10,578 nt of DNA from contig JAUVQN010000031.1 in NCBI GenBank assembly GCA_030598125.1, positions 1-10,578 of the forward strand, given 5' to 3'. The position numbers and the translations under genes were made by a program. The notes under the pieces are model-generated. The model did no database searches. It saw only the letters and a list, made by a program, of their open reading frames with translations, and was not told the origin of the DNA. Positions 1 to 8,008 of this stretch are shown in pieces (positions within the stretch are counted from its first letter, which is position 1; every line of letters starts with the position of its first letter). Source of the DNA: Coriobacteriia bacterium. GTDB lineage: Bacteria > Actinomycetota > Coriobacteriia > Anaerosomatales > JAUVQN01.

Positions 1-66
1 CCAGATCGGCGTGCGCTCGACCGGCTCGCGCCGGCACGCTCGCAGGAACAGGTCGTTGAAGGCCAT
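1..66 (-). CDS. hemE: Uroporphyrinogen decarboxylase, N-terminal fragment (continues past the left edge)
   Basis: Only the first 22 codons are in the window. The minus strand from the ATG at 66-64 reads MAFNDLFLRACRREPVERTP then IW. This matches the usual HemE opening (NDLFLRACRGEPVDRTPVW, followed in the family by LMRQAGRYLPEY). Established role: HemE decarboxylates the four acetate side chains of uroporphyrinogen III to give coproporphyrinogen III in heme synthesis, in the cytosol. The arginine-rich active-site segment (MRQAGRY) lies just outside the window. A Shine-Dalgarno-like GAAGGGA (79-73 on the minus strand) sits 6 nt before the ATG, and a strong promoter lies at 128-156. The gene has its own promoter and is separated from the upstream acs by a hairpin, so it probably heads its own transcript. 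The identification rests on a short fragment, but the match is close along its whole length. Confidence 0.85.
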   Translation of the reverse strand, partial: MAFNDLFLRACRREPVERTPIW

Positions 67-127
67 CCGAAATCCCTTCGCAATCGGGAGCGCCTCGTCG
101 GCGCGAGAACAGCGCGAAAACCCTGTC

Positions 128-156
128 ATTCTACCCGACGCGTCGGGGCGTGTCAG
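128..156 (-). promoter_or_regulatory. Sigma-70-type promoter for hemE, with a palindrome in its spacer
   Basis: On the minus strand CTGACA (156-151) is followed by exactly 17 bp and then TAGAAT (133-128). Each hexamer matches five of six bases of the housekeeping consensus TTGACA/TATAAT. The expected transcription start is near 121, leaving about 55 nt before the hemE ATG at 66. The spacer contains a perfect 14-bp palindrome, CCCGACGCGTCGGG (134-147), which could be an operator. The boxes are read directly from the sequence; activity and regulation are inferred. Confidence 0.65.
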
Positions 157-160
157 GACA

Positions 161-199
161 TGCGAAGGGACCCTCCCCTCTCGGCAGGGTCCCTTCGCA
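161..199 (-). terminator. Hairpin terminator downstream of acs
   Basis: A perfect 14-bp inverted repeat, TGCGAAGGGACCCT (161-174) and AGGGTCCCTTCGCA (186-199), encloses an 11-nt loop. It lies 30 bp after the acs stop codon and just before the hemE promoter, the expected place for an acs transcription terminator. There is no T-run on either side. It is therefore either a non-canonical (tail-less) terminator or an RNA 3'-end stabilising hairpin. Confidence 0.65.
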
Positions 200-228
200 G
201 AGAAGCGTGCGGTGAAGCCTGTGCCGGG

Positions 229-2220
<1,992 letters not shown>

Positions 2221-2733
2221 GGGCTCATCCTCCCTCTCGCTCGAAGCGGACGGCCGACGACGAAGCGTCGCCCGTTCGGCCACGGGCGCATAGTGGGCGC
2301 CCGTCACATGCCGCAGACCAGTCCATCCTATCCAGCCGAGGCGCATCCTCGAGCCGTAGCGCGGGTCAGCGGCACTGTTTCCTCGGTAGACGGCCCTCCT
2401 CCGCACGCGGTCGGCAGCCTCTCGACCACCTCCCGGGCCGCTCCTGCCGCCCCGAAGACCCGCCTCCGCCCGCGCCGCGGACCGCGCCCCGGGCCAGGCT
2501 AAGGACCCCTCATCGCGACTTCCCCGGCCTTTGTAACAAATGTTGCATGGCGTGCGGATATGCTCTATCGTCACGGTAACGAGGTTTCCCTTCCCTTCAC
2601 CGCTTCGACTCGGGGGATCCGGGACGAAGCGAGCGGGTCCTCGAGATGTCCGGCAGCATCGCCGTGGGACCCGGAGCTAGATCGGCCCGAAAGGGCCACT
2701 GAGACTCAGGGGTAGACCAAGGGAAGGAAATGA
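2221..2733 (-). other. Long non-coding region, probable structured leader of acs
   Basis: I find no credible gene in this 513-bp stretch. It contains many foldbacks. Next to acs are 2252-2281 (outer arms GGCCGA/TCGGCC, inner CGACG/CGTCG) and 2282-2304 (8-bp stem, 7-nt loop). Further out are 2407-2413 with 2423-2429, 2601-2607 with 2625-2631 (CGCTTCG/CGAAGCG), 2634-2640 with 2667-2673 (CGGGTCC/GGACCCG), and 2684-2697 (5-bp stem, GAAA loop on the plus strand). I looked for the core motifs of the cobalamin, c-di-GMP, glycine, TPP and fluoride riboswitches, RNase P RNA, SRP RNA and tmRNA and recognised none. A clear sigma-70 promoter for acs was not found. High GC makes hairpins common by chance, so RNA function is only a suggestion. 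Confidence 0.4.
2532..2547. promoter_or_regulatory. Imperfect inverted repeat, candidate operator upstream of acs
   Basis: TGTAACA (2532-2538), two A residues, then TGTTGCA (2541-2547) form a dyad matching at six of seven positions. It lies in an AT-rich island within otherwise very GC-rich sequence, about 310 bp before the acs start. The island also contains promoter-like A/T stretches. The spacing and symmetry suit a dimeric transcription factor, but I cannot name one. Confidence 0.3.
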
Positions 2734-2763
2734 GACAGCCCCGGCCCGAAGGCCGGGGCTGTC
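2734..2763 (-). terminator. Rho-independent terminator of the xseA-xseB-hit-degV cluster
   Basis: A perfect 13-bp stem, GACAGCCCCGGCC (2734-2746) with GGCCGGGGCTGTC (2751-2763), lies 54 bp past the degV stop. Read on the minus strand the loop is C(TTCG)G, the very stable UUCG tetraloop, and the stem is followed by the pyrimidine-rich tail TCATTTCCTTCCC. This orientation marks it as the end of the degV transcript. Confidence 0.8.
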
Positions 2764-2817
2764 GAACGCACACGGACGGGTGGCCGGCAACGACTCGCGC
2801 ACAGCGCGGCCGCCGGA

Positions 2818-3663
2818 TCAGTCCGACGGCACGTACCCGACTCCCCAACCGTTGCCTGTATGCGTGGACACCACCGCGCCGAGCTCGCTGTCGATGATCT
2901 CTGCGCCGGGGTACCGGCCCTCCACGAGCTCGTGGATCTCCTGGGCACGCTCGACCGACATCGCATGGAGCACGATGAACCTGCCGCGCGCCTCATCCCC
3001 CACCTGCCCGTAGAACCAGTCCAGGCCAGTCTCGAGAGCCCGGCGGGCGCCTCGCACGCGCTTGACCGGTTCGACGACAGAGTCCCGGATCGTGAGGATC
3101 GGGCGCACGTCGAGGATGCCCCCGACGAGCGCGGTCGCGTTGCCGATGCGTCCGCCACGCGCCAGGTTGTCGAGCCCATCGAGCGCGAACGCGAGCGTCG
3201 CACGGTCTCGGATGGCCTCGACGGCGCGCACGATCTCCTCGGGAGAGGCGCCGGCGCGTGCGTGCTCGCTGGCTCGCATCGCGATGAGGCCCAACGGACC
3301 GGACCAGATGTGAGCGTTCACCACCTGCACCCGATCGTCGAACGCCGGAGCGGCCTGGCGCGCCGACTCGATCGTGCCGGAGACCGTCGTCGGCAGGTGG
3401 ACGGAGACGACGCTACTCCGCCTTGCGAGCAGCCGCTCGTACACGTCCGTGAACTCGCCGACCGAGGGTTGCGACGTCGTGGGGAGGTGCTCGGCGGCAT
3501 CCATACGCTCGAAGAACTCCTCCTGTCCGAGCTCTCCGTCATCGAAGGTCTCCCCCTCGATGGAGACCTTCAGGGGGATCACCTCGAGCCCGTACTCCTC
3601 TACGACAGAGAGAGGCAGGTCACACGTGCTGTCCGTGACGATGGCTGCGTCTCCAGTTCCCAT
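2818..3663 (-). CDS. DegV family fatty-acid-binding protein
   Basis: This 281-residue protein has the full two-lobed DegV layout and typical length. TDSTCDLP (10-17) is near the N-terminus, followed by VIPLKVSIEGETFDDGE and the ligand-contact segment PTTSQPS (61-67). The equivalents of the family's SGTYQSA, LxxLxxGGRI and HTGPGxxG motifs are SGTIESA, LDNLARGGRI and HTGNGWGVG. DegV proteins bind a single long-chain fatty acid. In some Firmicutes and other Gram-positives the equivalent proteins (FakB) present it to the kinase FakA, but no fakA or dak gene is visible here, so the partner is unknown. The ATG at 3663 has AGGAG (3677-3673) 9 nt upstream, overlapping the stop codon of the preceding hit gene (gap 12 bp). 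The two genes are surely co-transcribed, and degV is the last gene before the terminator. Confidence 0.92.
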   Translation of the reverse strand: MGTGDAAIVTDSTCDLPLSVVEEYGLEVIPLKVSIEGETFDDGELGQEEFFERMDAAEHLPTTSQPSVGEFTDVYERLLARRSSVVSVHLPTTVSGTIESARQAAPAFDDRVQVVNAHIWSGPLGLIAMRASEHARAGASPEEIVRAVEAIRDRATLAFALDGLDNLARGGRIGNATALVGGILDVRPILTIRDSVVEPVKRVRGARRALETGLDWFYGQVGDEARGRFIVLHAMSVERAQEIHELVEGRYPGAEIIDSELGAVVSTHTGNGWGVGYVPSD

Positions 3664-3675
3664 GTCTCTGTGCTC

Positions 3676-4032
3676 CTAGGTCTCGTCGGAGAAGCGGACC
3701 ATGCCGTGGGCCATCTGCCGCCCACCCATGACGTGCACGTGCAGATGGCCGACGGTCTGCGCTGCATCGTCTCCGTTGTTGACGATGACGCGGTAGCCGC
3801 TCTCGGCCACGCCCTTGATCTCGGCGACCTTCGGGACCGCTGCGAAGAGCGCCAGGAGGGTCTCGGCGGAGACCGCGTCACCTATGTGCGCGTGGTGCTC
3901 CTTGGGGATGATGAGCGTGTGCACGGGCGCCTGGGGCATGATGTCGTCGAACGCCATCACGGCGTCGTCTTCGTACACCACGGCAGCGTCCATCTCCTTG
4001 TCGGCGATCTGGCAGAAGATGCATTCGCTCAC
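3676..4032 (-). CDS. HIT family protein (histidine triad nucleotide-binding, HinT-like)
   Basis: This 118-residue protein is typical of the HINT branch of histidine-triad hydrolases. The triad HLHVHVMGGR is at 96-105, with His98 expected to be the nucleophile. N-terminal CIFCQI (Cys4, Cys7) resembles the Cys pair seen in many bacterial members and may bind zinc. FDDIMPQAPVHTLIIPKEHH (28-47) is the conserved substrate-pocket region. Family members hydrolyse purine nucleoside phosphoramidates and aminoacyl-adenylates; the physiological substrate is usually unclear. The start is GTG at 4032-4030, with GGGAGG (4046-4041) 8 nt upstream. An ATG at 4039 is out of frame. The gene follows xseB by 69 bp and precedes degV by 12 bp, so it sits in the middle of the cluster. 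Confidence 0.93.
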   Translation of the reverse strand: MSECIFCQIADKEMDAAVVYEDDAVMAFDDIMPQAPVHTLIIPKEHHAHIGDAVSAETLLALFAAVPKVAEIKGVAESGYRVIVNNGDDAAQTVGHLHVHVMGGRQMAHGMVRFSDET

Positions 4033-4101
4033 CGCGCATACCTCCCGATAGACGTGGACGACCCTGCCGATATTCTGCCACAGCCGACGGCCAGACCTCG
4101 A

Positions 4102-4362
4102 CTAGGCCCCGTCGGTCTCGGGCTCATCCTCGGGCTCCAGCTCCCCCATGAGTACCGTGATCTTCTGCTCGGCCTCGTCGAGTTTGGTGCGACACGCCCT
4201 CAGGAGACCGACACCCCGCTCGTAGCGCTCGATGCTCTCCTCGAGCTCGGCCTCTCCGCTCTCCAGCTCCCTCACGATGCACTCGAGCTCGCCGAGCGCC
4301 TCTGAGAACCGCATGTCCTCCGGTGCGACCAGCTCGCTGGCGGCCGCTTCATCTTCGGGCAT
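4102..4362 (-). CDS. xseB: Exodeoxyribonuclease VII small subunit
   Basis: An 86-residue acidic, helical protein with the XseB core FSEALGELECIVRELESGEA (19-38), followed by LEESIERYERGVGLLRACRTKL and an acidic tail. Family members are about 60-90 residues and form a helical or coiled-coil bundle. Several XseB chains wrap one XseA to make exonuclease VII, which degrades single-stranded DNA into oligonucleotides. The ATG at 4362 immediately follows the xseA stop codon (4365-4363) with no base between. Its ribosome site, GAGGAGGAGG, lies inside the end of xseA, so translational coupling is expected. Because xseA is frameshifted here, the expected partner may be missing unless the frameshift is a sequencing error. 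Confidence 0.92.
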   Translation of the reverse strand: MPEDEAAASELVAPEDMRFSEALGELECIVRELESGEAELEESIERYERGVGLLRACRTKLDEAEQKITVLMGELEPEDEPETDGA

Positions 4363-5629
4363 CTACGCCTCCTCCTCGACCCTGTCCACCGTGCATCCGA
4401 GCGAACCTGAGCCGAGCCGCACCCCGACGCCGTCACCGGGGACGAGCTCGCCCGCAGTGCGCACGACCCCTTCTGCTCCGTAGCAGATCGCATAGCCGCG
4501 ACCGAGGATCCCGAGCGGCGACAGATCACCGAGTCGATCGCCGAGGGCCGCCAGCCTCGTCCGAGCACGCTCTTCCGTCCTGTCTCCAGCCGTGACGAGC
4601 GCACGCCCGAGCGCGCTGACCCGCTCTCGGTCCCTCGTCACCCGAACCGGCAGCGCCCTCGACAAGCCCTCCGCGTCGACGTCGAGTCGCTGCGCATGCC
4701 CGGCGAGTGCGGCCATGGGCTCCCGAAGTACCTTCCGTGCCGCGAGCGCATCGATCCGGTGCCGCGCCTCCGCCGCCGTCCGGCCGAGAGAGCGCGTCAG
4801 AGAGCGTGCGTCCCTGTCGAGCGTGCGCTCCAGTTCCGCTGCCGCAGGAGCGACGGCCTCAGCGGCAGCCGTCGGGGTCGACGCGCGCTGGTCCGCCACC
4901 ATGTCCGCGATCGTCTGGTCGGGTTCGTGTCCCACACCCGGGACCACGGGGATGGGACACTCGGCGATCGCGCGAGCGACGTCCTCGGTGTTGAAGGGCA
5001 TGAGATCCTCGTAGCTCCCTCCGCCGCGGCCGACGATCATGACATCGACGCCCGGCTCCGCCGCCACGGCGCGGATGCCCTCCACGATCTCTCCGCGGGC
5101 CCCTGCGCCCTCCACGGTCACGCCCGCGATCACCAGCTCCCCAAGCGGATAACGTGCGTGCGAGCGTCCTGATCACATCGTGCACCGCCTTGCCCCGCGG
5201 TGACGTCACGAGCCCTATGCGAAGCGGTAGCGTCGGAAGCGGGCGCTTCCGCGACGCCGCCATCAGGCCTTCCGCGTCCAGCCGTCGCGCGAGCTCGGCG
5301 ACCTGCGATCTGAGCACGCCCTCGCCGGCGGGGGCGACACGTCGGACCTGGAACTGGAGCCGGCCCTTCTTGGGATAGACCGTGAGACCGCCCTCGAGCT
5401 CCACCATCATGCCGGTCTCGAGCACGGTGCCGCAGCCCGCGTACGCGTCCCTCCACATCAGGCACGGCAGCGTCGCGTCACCGTCGCACACGGAGAAGTA
5501 GACCGCCTTGTAGCCGGGTCTGTCCGTGAGCTCGGAGACCTCGCCCACGAGCGTGACCTTGATCGCCTCCACCGCACGGCGCGCCATGCCGACGACCTCT
5601 GAGACGCTCAGCGCACGCTGCTCGGTCAC
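4363..5629 (-). CDS. xseA: Exodeoxyribonuclease VII large subunit, interrupted by a one-base frameshift
   Basis: Two overlapping frames together make one complete XseA. The first frame, from the GTG at 5629-5627 (GGGAGGGG at 5640-5633 upstream), gives residues 1-159: an OB-fold with KVTLVGEVSELTDRPGYKAV (24-43), then KRPLPTLPLRIGLVTSPRGK (128-147) and HDVIRTLART. The second frame, from 5151 down to the stop at 4363, gives 262 residues. It starts YPLGELVIAGVTVEG and carries the catalytic-domain motifs GRGGGSYEDL (200-209), GHEPD (233-237) and DQRASTPTAA (246-255), then a long helical C-terminus. Removing one base near 5152 yields 421 residues, a normal family length with no gap. The nuclease removes single-stranded DNA in repair. 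As written the gene would make a truncated protein of about 257 residues ending at 4859. The fusion of otherwise intact halves suggests a sequencing error or a very recent mutation. Some annotators would call it a pseudogene. Confidence 0.9.
5149..5155 (-). other. Frameshift site in xseA
   Basis: On the minus strand the first frame reads CGC ACG TTA TCC, while the conserved protein needs ACG then TAT CCG CTT GGG (T-Y-P-L-G). One T of the TT at 5152-5151 is therefore extra. The run is only two bases long, and there is no stop codon or strong pause signal at the site as in known programmed +1 sites such as prfB. Confidence 0.85.
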
Positions 5630-5827
5630 GGGCCCCTCCCTCGGCGGCGGGTCGTCTCGACCGCACGATGCCGCCAGCACATTGGCGCACGCAGCTCCGA
5701 CGCGGGGGCGCCGGCTCCGATCGAGCGTGGACGGAACTCTCGGAGAAGCAGACCGACTGCCACCGAGGGACGCGTCCCCACCGGCGGAACCGTCGGACCC
5801 ACGCGACCGATCGGGGATGCGACCTGC
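5630..5827 (-). other. Intergenic leader between rnd and xseA
   Basis: This 198-bp gap precedes the xseA cluster on the minus strand. I find no clear promoter hexamer pair and no T-tailed terminator in it. Open frames across it (for example minus-strand 5626-5871) have no family resemblance. Whether rnd and xseA share a transcript cannot be decided from the sequence. Confidence 0.4.
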
Positions 5828-6985
5828 TCAGTCGCTGCCCACGGGCGGCTGCGCGATGCGCACTCGGCCATCGTCCAGCGACAGCGAGATCCCGCCGTCC
5901 AGAAGCTCGAGCAGCTCCTCGCCGATATGGGAGCGACGCCAGCCGCGCAGCAGCACGCTCTCGTCCCGCTCGCCTCTGGCGAGCGCCTCCATCTCCTTGC
6001 GCGACGCGAGCACCGGGACAGCGATGCCGTACTCGCGCGCGCGGGTACGTACGATGGCGGACATCAGATCCGTGATGGAGTCCACGTCCATCCGGACCCG
6101 GGGTCGCCTCACGACACGCGGCAGCTCGGACTCGGGCATCGCGAGGCCCGCGCGGACCGCCTCGACGATCTTGCCGGCCGAGCGCTTGGCCGTGCGGTCA
6201 CCGAGTCCGCGGATCTGGCGGACCTCATCGAGCGTGTCCGGCTTGCGAGCGGCGACCTGCACGAGGGCTTCGTCGTTCCCGATCCAGTTCCTCGGCACGT
6301 CGATACGCATGGCCTCGCGCTCCCGCCATGCAGCGACCTGCTGCAAGACACCGAGCTCCCGGCGTCCGAGCCGTGCCCGACGCTTCACGCGACGGTACAT
6401 CTCCTCGGGCACCACTCGGTACGTCTCCGGATCGGCGAGTGCGGCGAAGTCCTCATCCAGCCAGTCGAGCCGGCCGGACTCGACGAGCCGCTCGTCGAGT
6501 CGCCGGTAGACGTCGTTCAGGTGGCGCACGTCGTTCAAGGCGTACTCGACCTGTGTGTCCGAGAGCGGGCGCCGGGCCCAGTCCGAGTACGAGTCCATCT
6601 TGTCCAGTTCGACGCCGAGCAGATCCCGTACGAGCGCACCGTAGCCGGTCTGCAGTGGGAACGATGCGAGGGCGGCCGCGACCTGCGTGTCGAAGACCGG
6701 TCCGGGGACGCTGCCGGCGAGCCGGTAGAAGATCTCCAGGTCCTGGTCGCCTGCGTGCAACACCTTGAGGCGAGAGGGATCGAGCAGGAGATCCCACAGG
6801 GGCGAGAGGTCGTCCACCTCGAGCGGGTCGACGGCCGCTACGACATCGTCCGAGGCGATCTGGACGAGGCAGAGCTTGGCGAAGTACGTCCGCTCACGCA
6901 TGAACTCCGTGTCCACCGCGAGCACCGAAGACGGCTCGAGGAGGCGGACCAGCTCCTCCAACTGCTGCGCTGTGCGGACGTACAA
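5828..6985 (-). CDS. rnd: Ribonuclease D (DEDDy 3'-5' exoribonuclease with HRDC domain)
   Basis: This is a 385-residue protein if started at the TTG at 6985-6983. The DEDDy catalytic set is visible: Asp25 and Glu27 in LAVDTEF, Asp82 in HAGDQDLEIFY, and Tyr148 and Asp152 in YALNDVRHL. An HRDC-like helical domain follows (about 208-283: RRELGVLQQVAAWREREAM, then IRGLGDRTAKR), and a second C-terminal helical region takes it to 385. RNase D trims the 3' ends of tRNA precursors and other stable RNAs. TTG is preferred because AGGGAG (6996-6991) lies 5 nt upstream and the encoded protein then begins at the usual place (YVRTAQQLEEL). A GTG at 7000 and an ATG at 7048 are in frame but add residues unlike the family. 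The gene diverges from the lipid kinase gene. No clear promoter is seen in the short space between them. Confidence 0.92.
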   Translation of the reverse strand: MYVRTAQQLEELVRLLEPSSVLAVDTEFMRERTYFAKLCLVQIASDDVVAAVDPLEVDDLSPLWDLLLDPSRLKVLHAGDQDLEIFYRLAGSVPGPVFDTQVAAALASFPLQTGYGALVRDLLGVELDKMDSYSDWARRPLSDTQVEYALNDVRHLNDVYRRLDERLVESGRLDWLDEDFAALADPETYRVVPEEMYRRVKRRARLGRRELGVLQQVAAWREREAMRIDVPRNWIGNDEALVQVAARKPDTLDEVRQIRGLGDRTAKRSAGKIVEAVRAGLAMPESELPRVVRRPRVRMDVDSITDLMSAIVRTRAREYGIAVPVLASRKEMEALARGERDESVLLRGWRRSHIGEELLELLDGGISLSLDDGRVRIAQPPVGSD

Positions 6986-7023
6986 CCGCGCTCCCTTCAC
7001 GACGCCTTCTACCGCTATGCTTG

Positions 7024-7041
7024 TGGCCGGACACACGGCCA
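7024..7041. promoter_or_regulatory. Inverted repeat between divergent rnd and lipid kinase genes
   Basis: TGGCCG (7024-7029) and CGGCCA (7036-7041) are perfect inverted arms around GACACA. If rnd begins at 6985, the dyad lies near the middle of the 92-bp divergent intergenic space, a natural place for a shared operator. No convincing -35/-10 pair was found nearby, so this is a weak call. Confidence 0.25.
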
Positions 7042-7077
7042 GGCACATCTTAGCGCAGCGGGACGGAGCCCTTCGGA

Positions 7078-7995
7078 GTGCACATCCTGATCGTCAACAA
7101 CGTCGGAGCCGGAACGGGAGACTCGGGCCTCTTCGCGTTCGTGCGCGAGCTCTCGAGAAGGGGTTGCGAGGTCACGGTTCGACCGATGTCCGACTCGACG
7201 CCGCTCGCCACGGCACTCAGGGACGCGCGGCAGTTCGACCGCGTCGTGGCCGCCGGGGGCGATGGGACGGCGTCAGGCGTCGCCTACGCGCTGCGGAACA
7301 CCGGCGTGCCGATCGCGCTGTATCCGAGCGGTAGCGCCAATCTCCTGGCGCTCAACCTGAAGCTGCCGGTGACGCCCGGCGAGCTGGCGGACGTCGCGAT
7401 GGGCGGCGTCCCACTCGCGACCGACCTCGGTGAGATCACCTGCTCCTCGGACGACGGCCGGCGCACGCACGGTTTCGTCAACGCCGCGGGCGCCGGCTTC
7501 GACGCCAACATCATGGAGGGGGCCCGGGACCTCAAGCCGATGCTCGGGATGGGCGCGTACTTCGTCGGCGCGATGCAGAAGCTCTCCCCGACCGTCGCAC
7601 GCTTCACCATCGAGCTGGACGGCGAGCGTATCGAGCGAGAGGGCATCGCCGTAGTGCTGGTGAACTTCGCGAAGATGATGTTCGACCTCTCGCTCACCCA
7701 CGACAGCAGCGCGCACGATGGGATGCTCGAGGTCATGGTGATCAGGACGAAGTACGTCCCGGGGCTCGTGCCCGCCGTCTGGGCGGCGGTCCTGGACCGG
7801 ATCGGCGGCGATCATCCCGGCCGTTCCGGGAGCCTTGAGATCCTCCGTGCGAGCCGCGTGCGCGTGGAAGCGGAGCCGGCACTGCCCATGCAGTACGACG
7901 GCGAAGTCCTCGCGTGCAAGACACCGTTCGACGGGCACGTCCTGGAGGGCGCGGCCACGCTCGTCGTCCCCGAGGACTACCTGCCCGAGCGGTAG
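7078..7995 (+). CDS. Diacylglycerol kinase family lipid kinase (YegS/DgkB-like)
   Basis: This 305-residue protein has the DAGK catalytic layout and usual length (about 290-330). ILIVNNVGAGTG (3-14) is the N-terminal nucleotide-binding strand-loop. The ATP-binding GGDGT is at 60-64, PSGSANLLA (83-91) is the family's PxGTxNxxA motif, AGAGFDA is at 137-143, and HDGMLEV (213-219) carries the expected catalytic Asp214. A C-terminal YDGE segment completes the family pattern. Members phosphorylate diacylglycerol, sphingoid bases or similar lipids at the cytosolic face of the membrane; the exact substrate cannot be read from the sequence. The GTG at 7078 has GGACGGAG (7061-7068) 9 nt upstream. It is the only plus-strand gene here, diverging from rnd and ending 13 bp from the end of terC. 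It appears monocistronic and intact. Confidence 0.92.
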   Translation: MHILIVNNVGAGTGDSGLFAFVRELSRRGCEVTVRPMSDSTPLATALRDARQFDRVVAAGGDGTASGVAYALRNTGVPIALYPSGSANLLALNLKLPVTPGELADVAMGGVPLATDLGEITCSSDDGRRTHGFVNAAGAGFDANIMEGARDLKPMLGMGAYFVGAMQKLSPTVARFTIELDGERIEREGIAVVLVNFAKMMFDLSLTHDSSAHDGMLEVMVIRTKYVPGLVPAVWAAVLDRIGGDHPGRSGSLEILRASRVRVEAEPALPMQYDGEVLACKTPFDGHVLEGAATLVVPEDYLPER

Positions 7996-8008
7996 CGCGG
8001 CCTCGCGG

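Noticed and set aside
2221..2574. N-terminal extension of Acs up to an ATG at 2574
   Set aside because: The extra 118 codons give Arg/Gly-rich sequence unlike Acs, while a strong ribosome site fixes the GTG at 2220.
2600..2763. tmRNA, SRP RNA or RNase P RNA in the degV-acs gap
   Set aside because: TTCGACTC at 2604 recalls a T-loop, but no acceptor stem, CCA end or conserved cores are present.
2860..4305. 481-codon plus-strand open frame across degV, hit and xseB
   Set aside because: It lies antisense to three well-identified genes and their intergenic gaps; sequence is low-complexity His/Arg/Leu/Asp.
5149..5155. Programmed +1 frameshift in xseA
   Set aside because: No stop codon, slippery run or internal Shine-Dalgarno as in known +1 sites, and I know of no xseA programmed shift; error or mutation is simpler.
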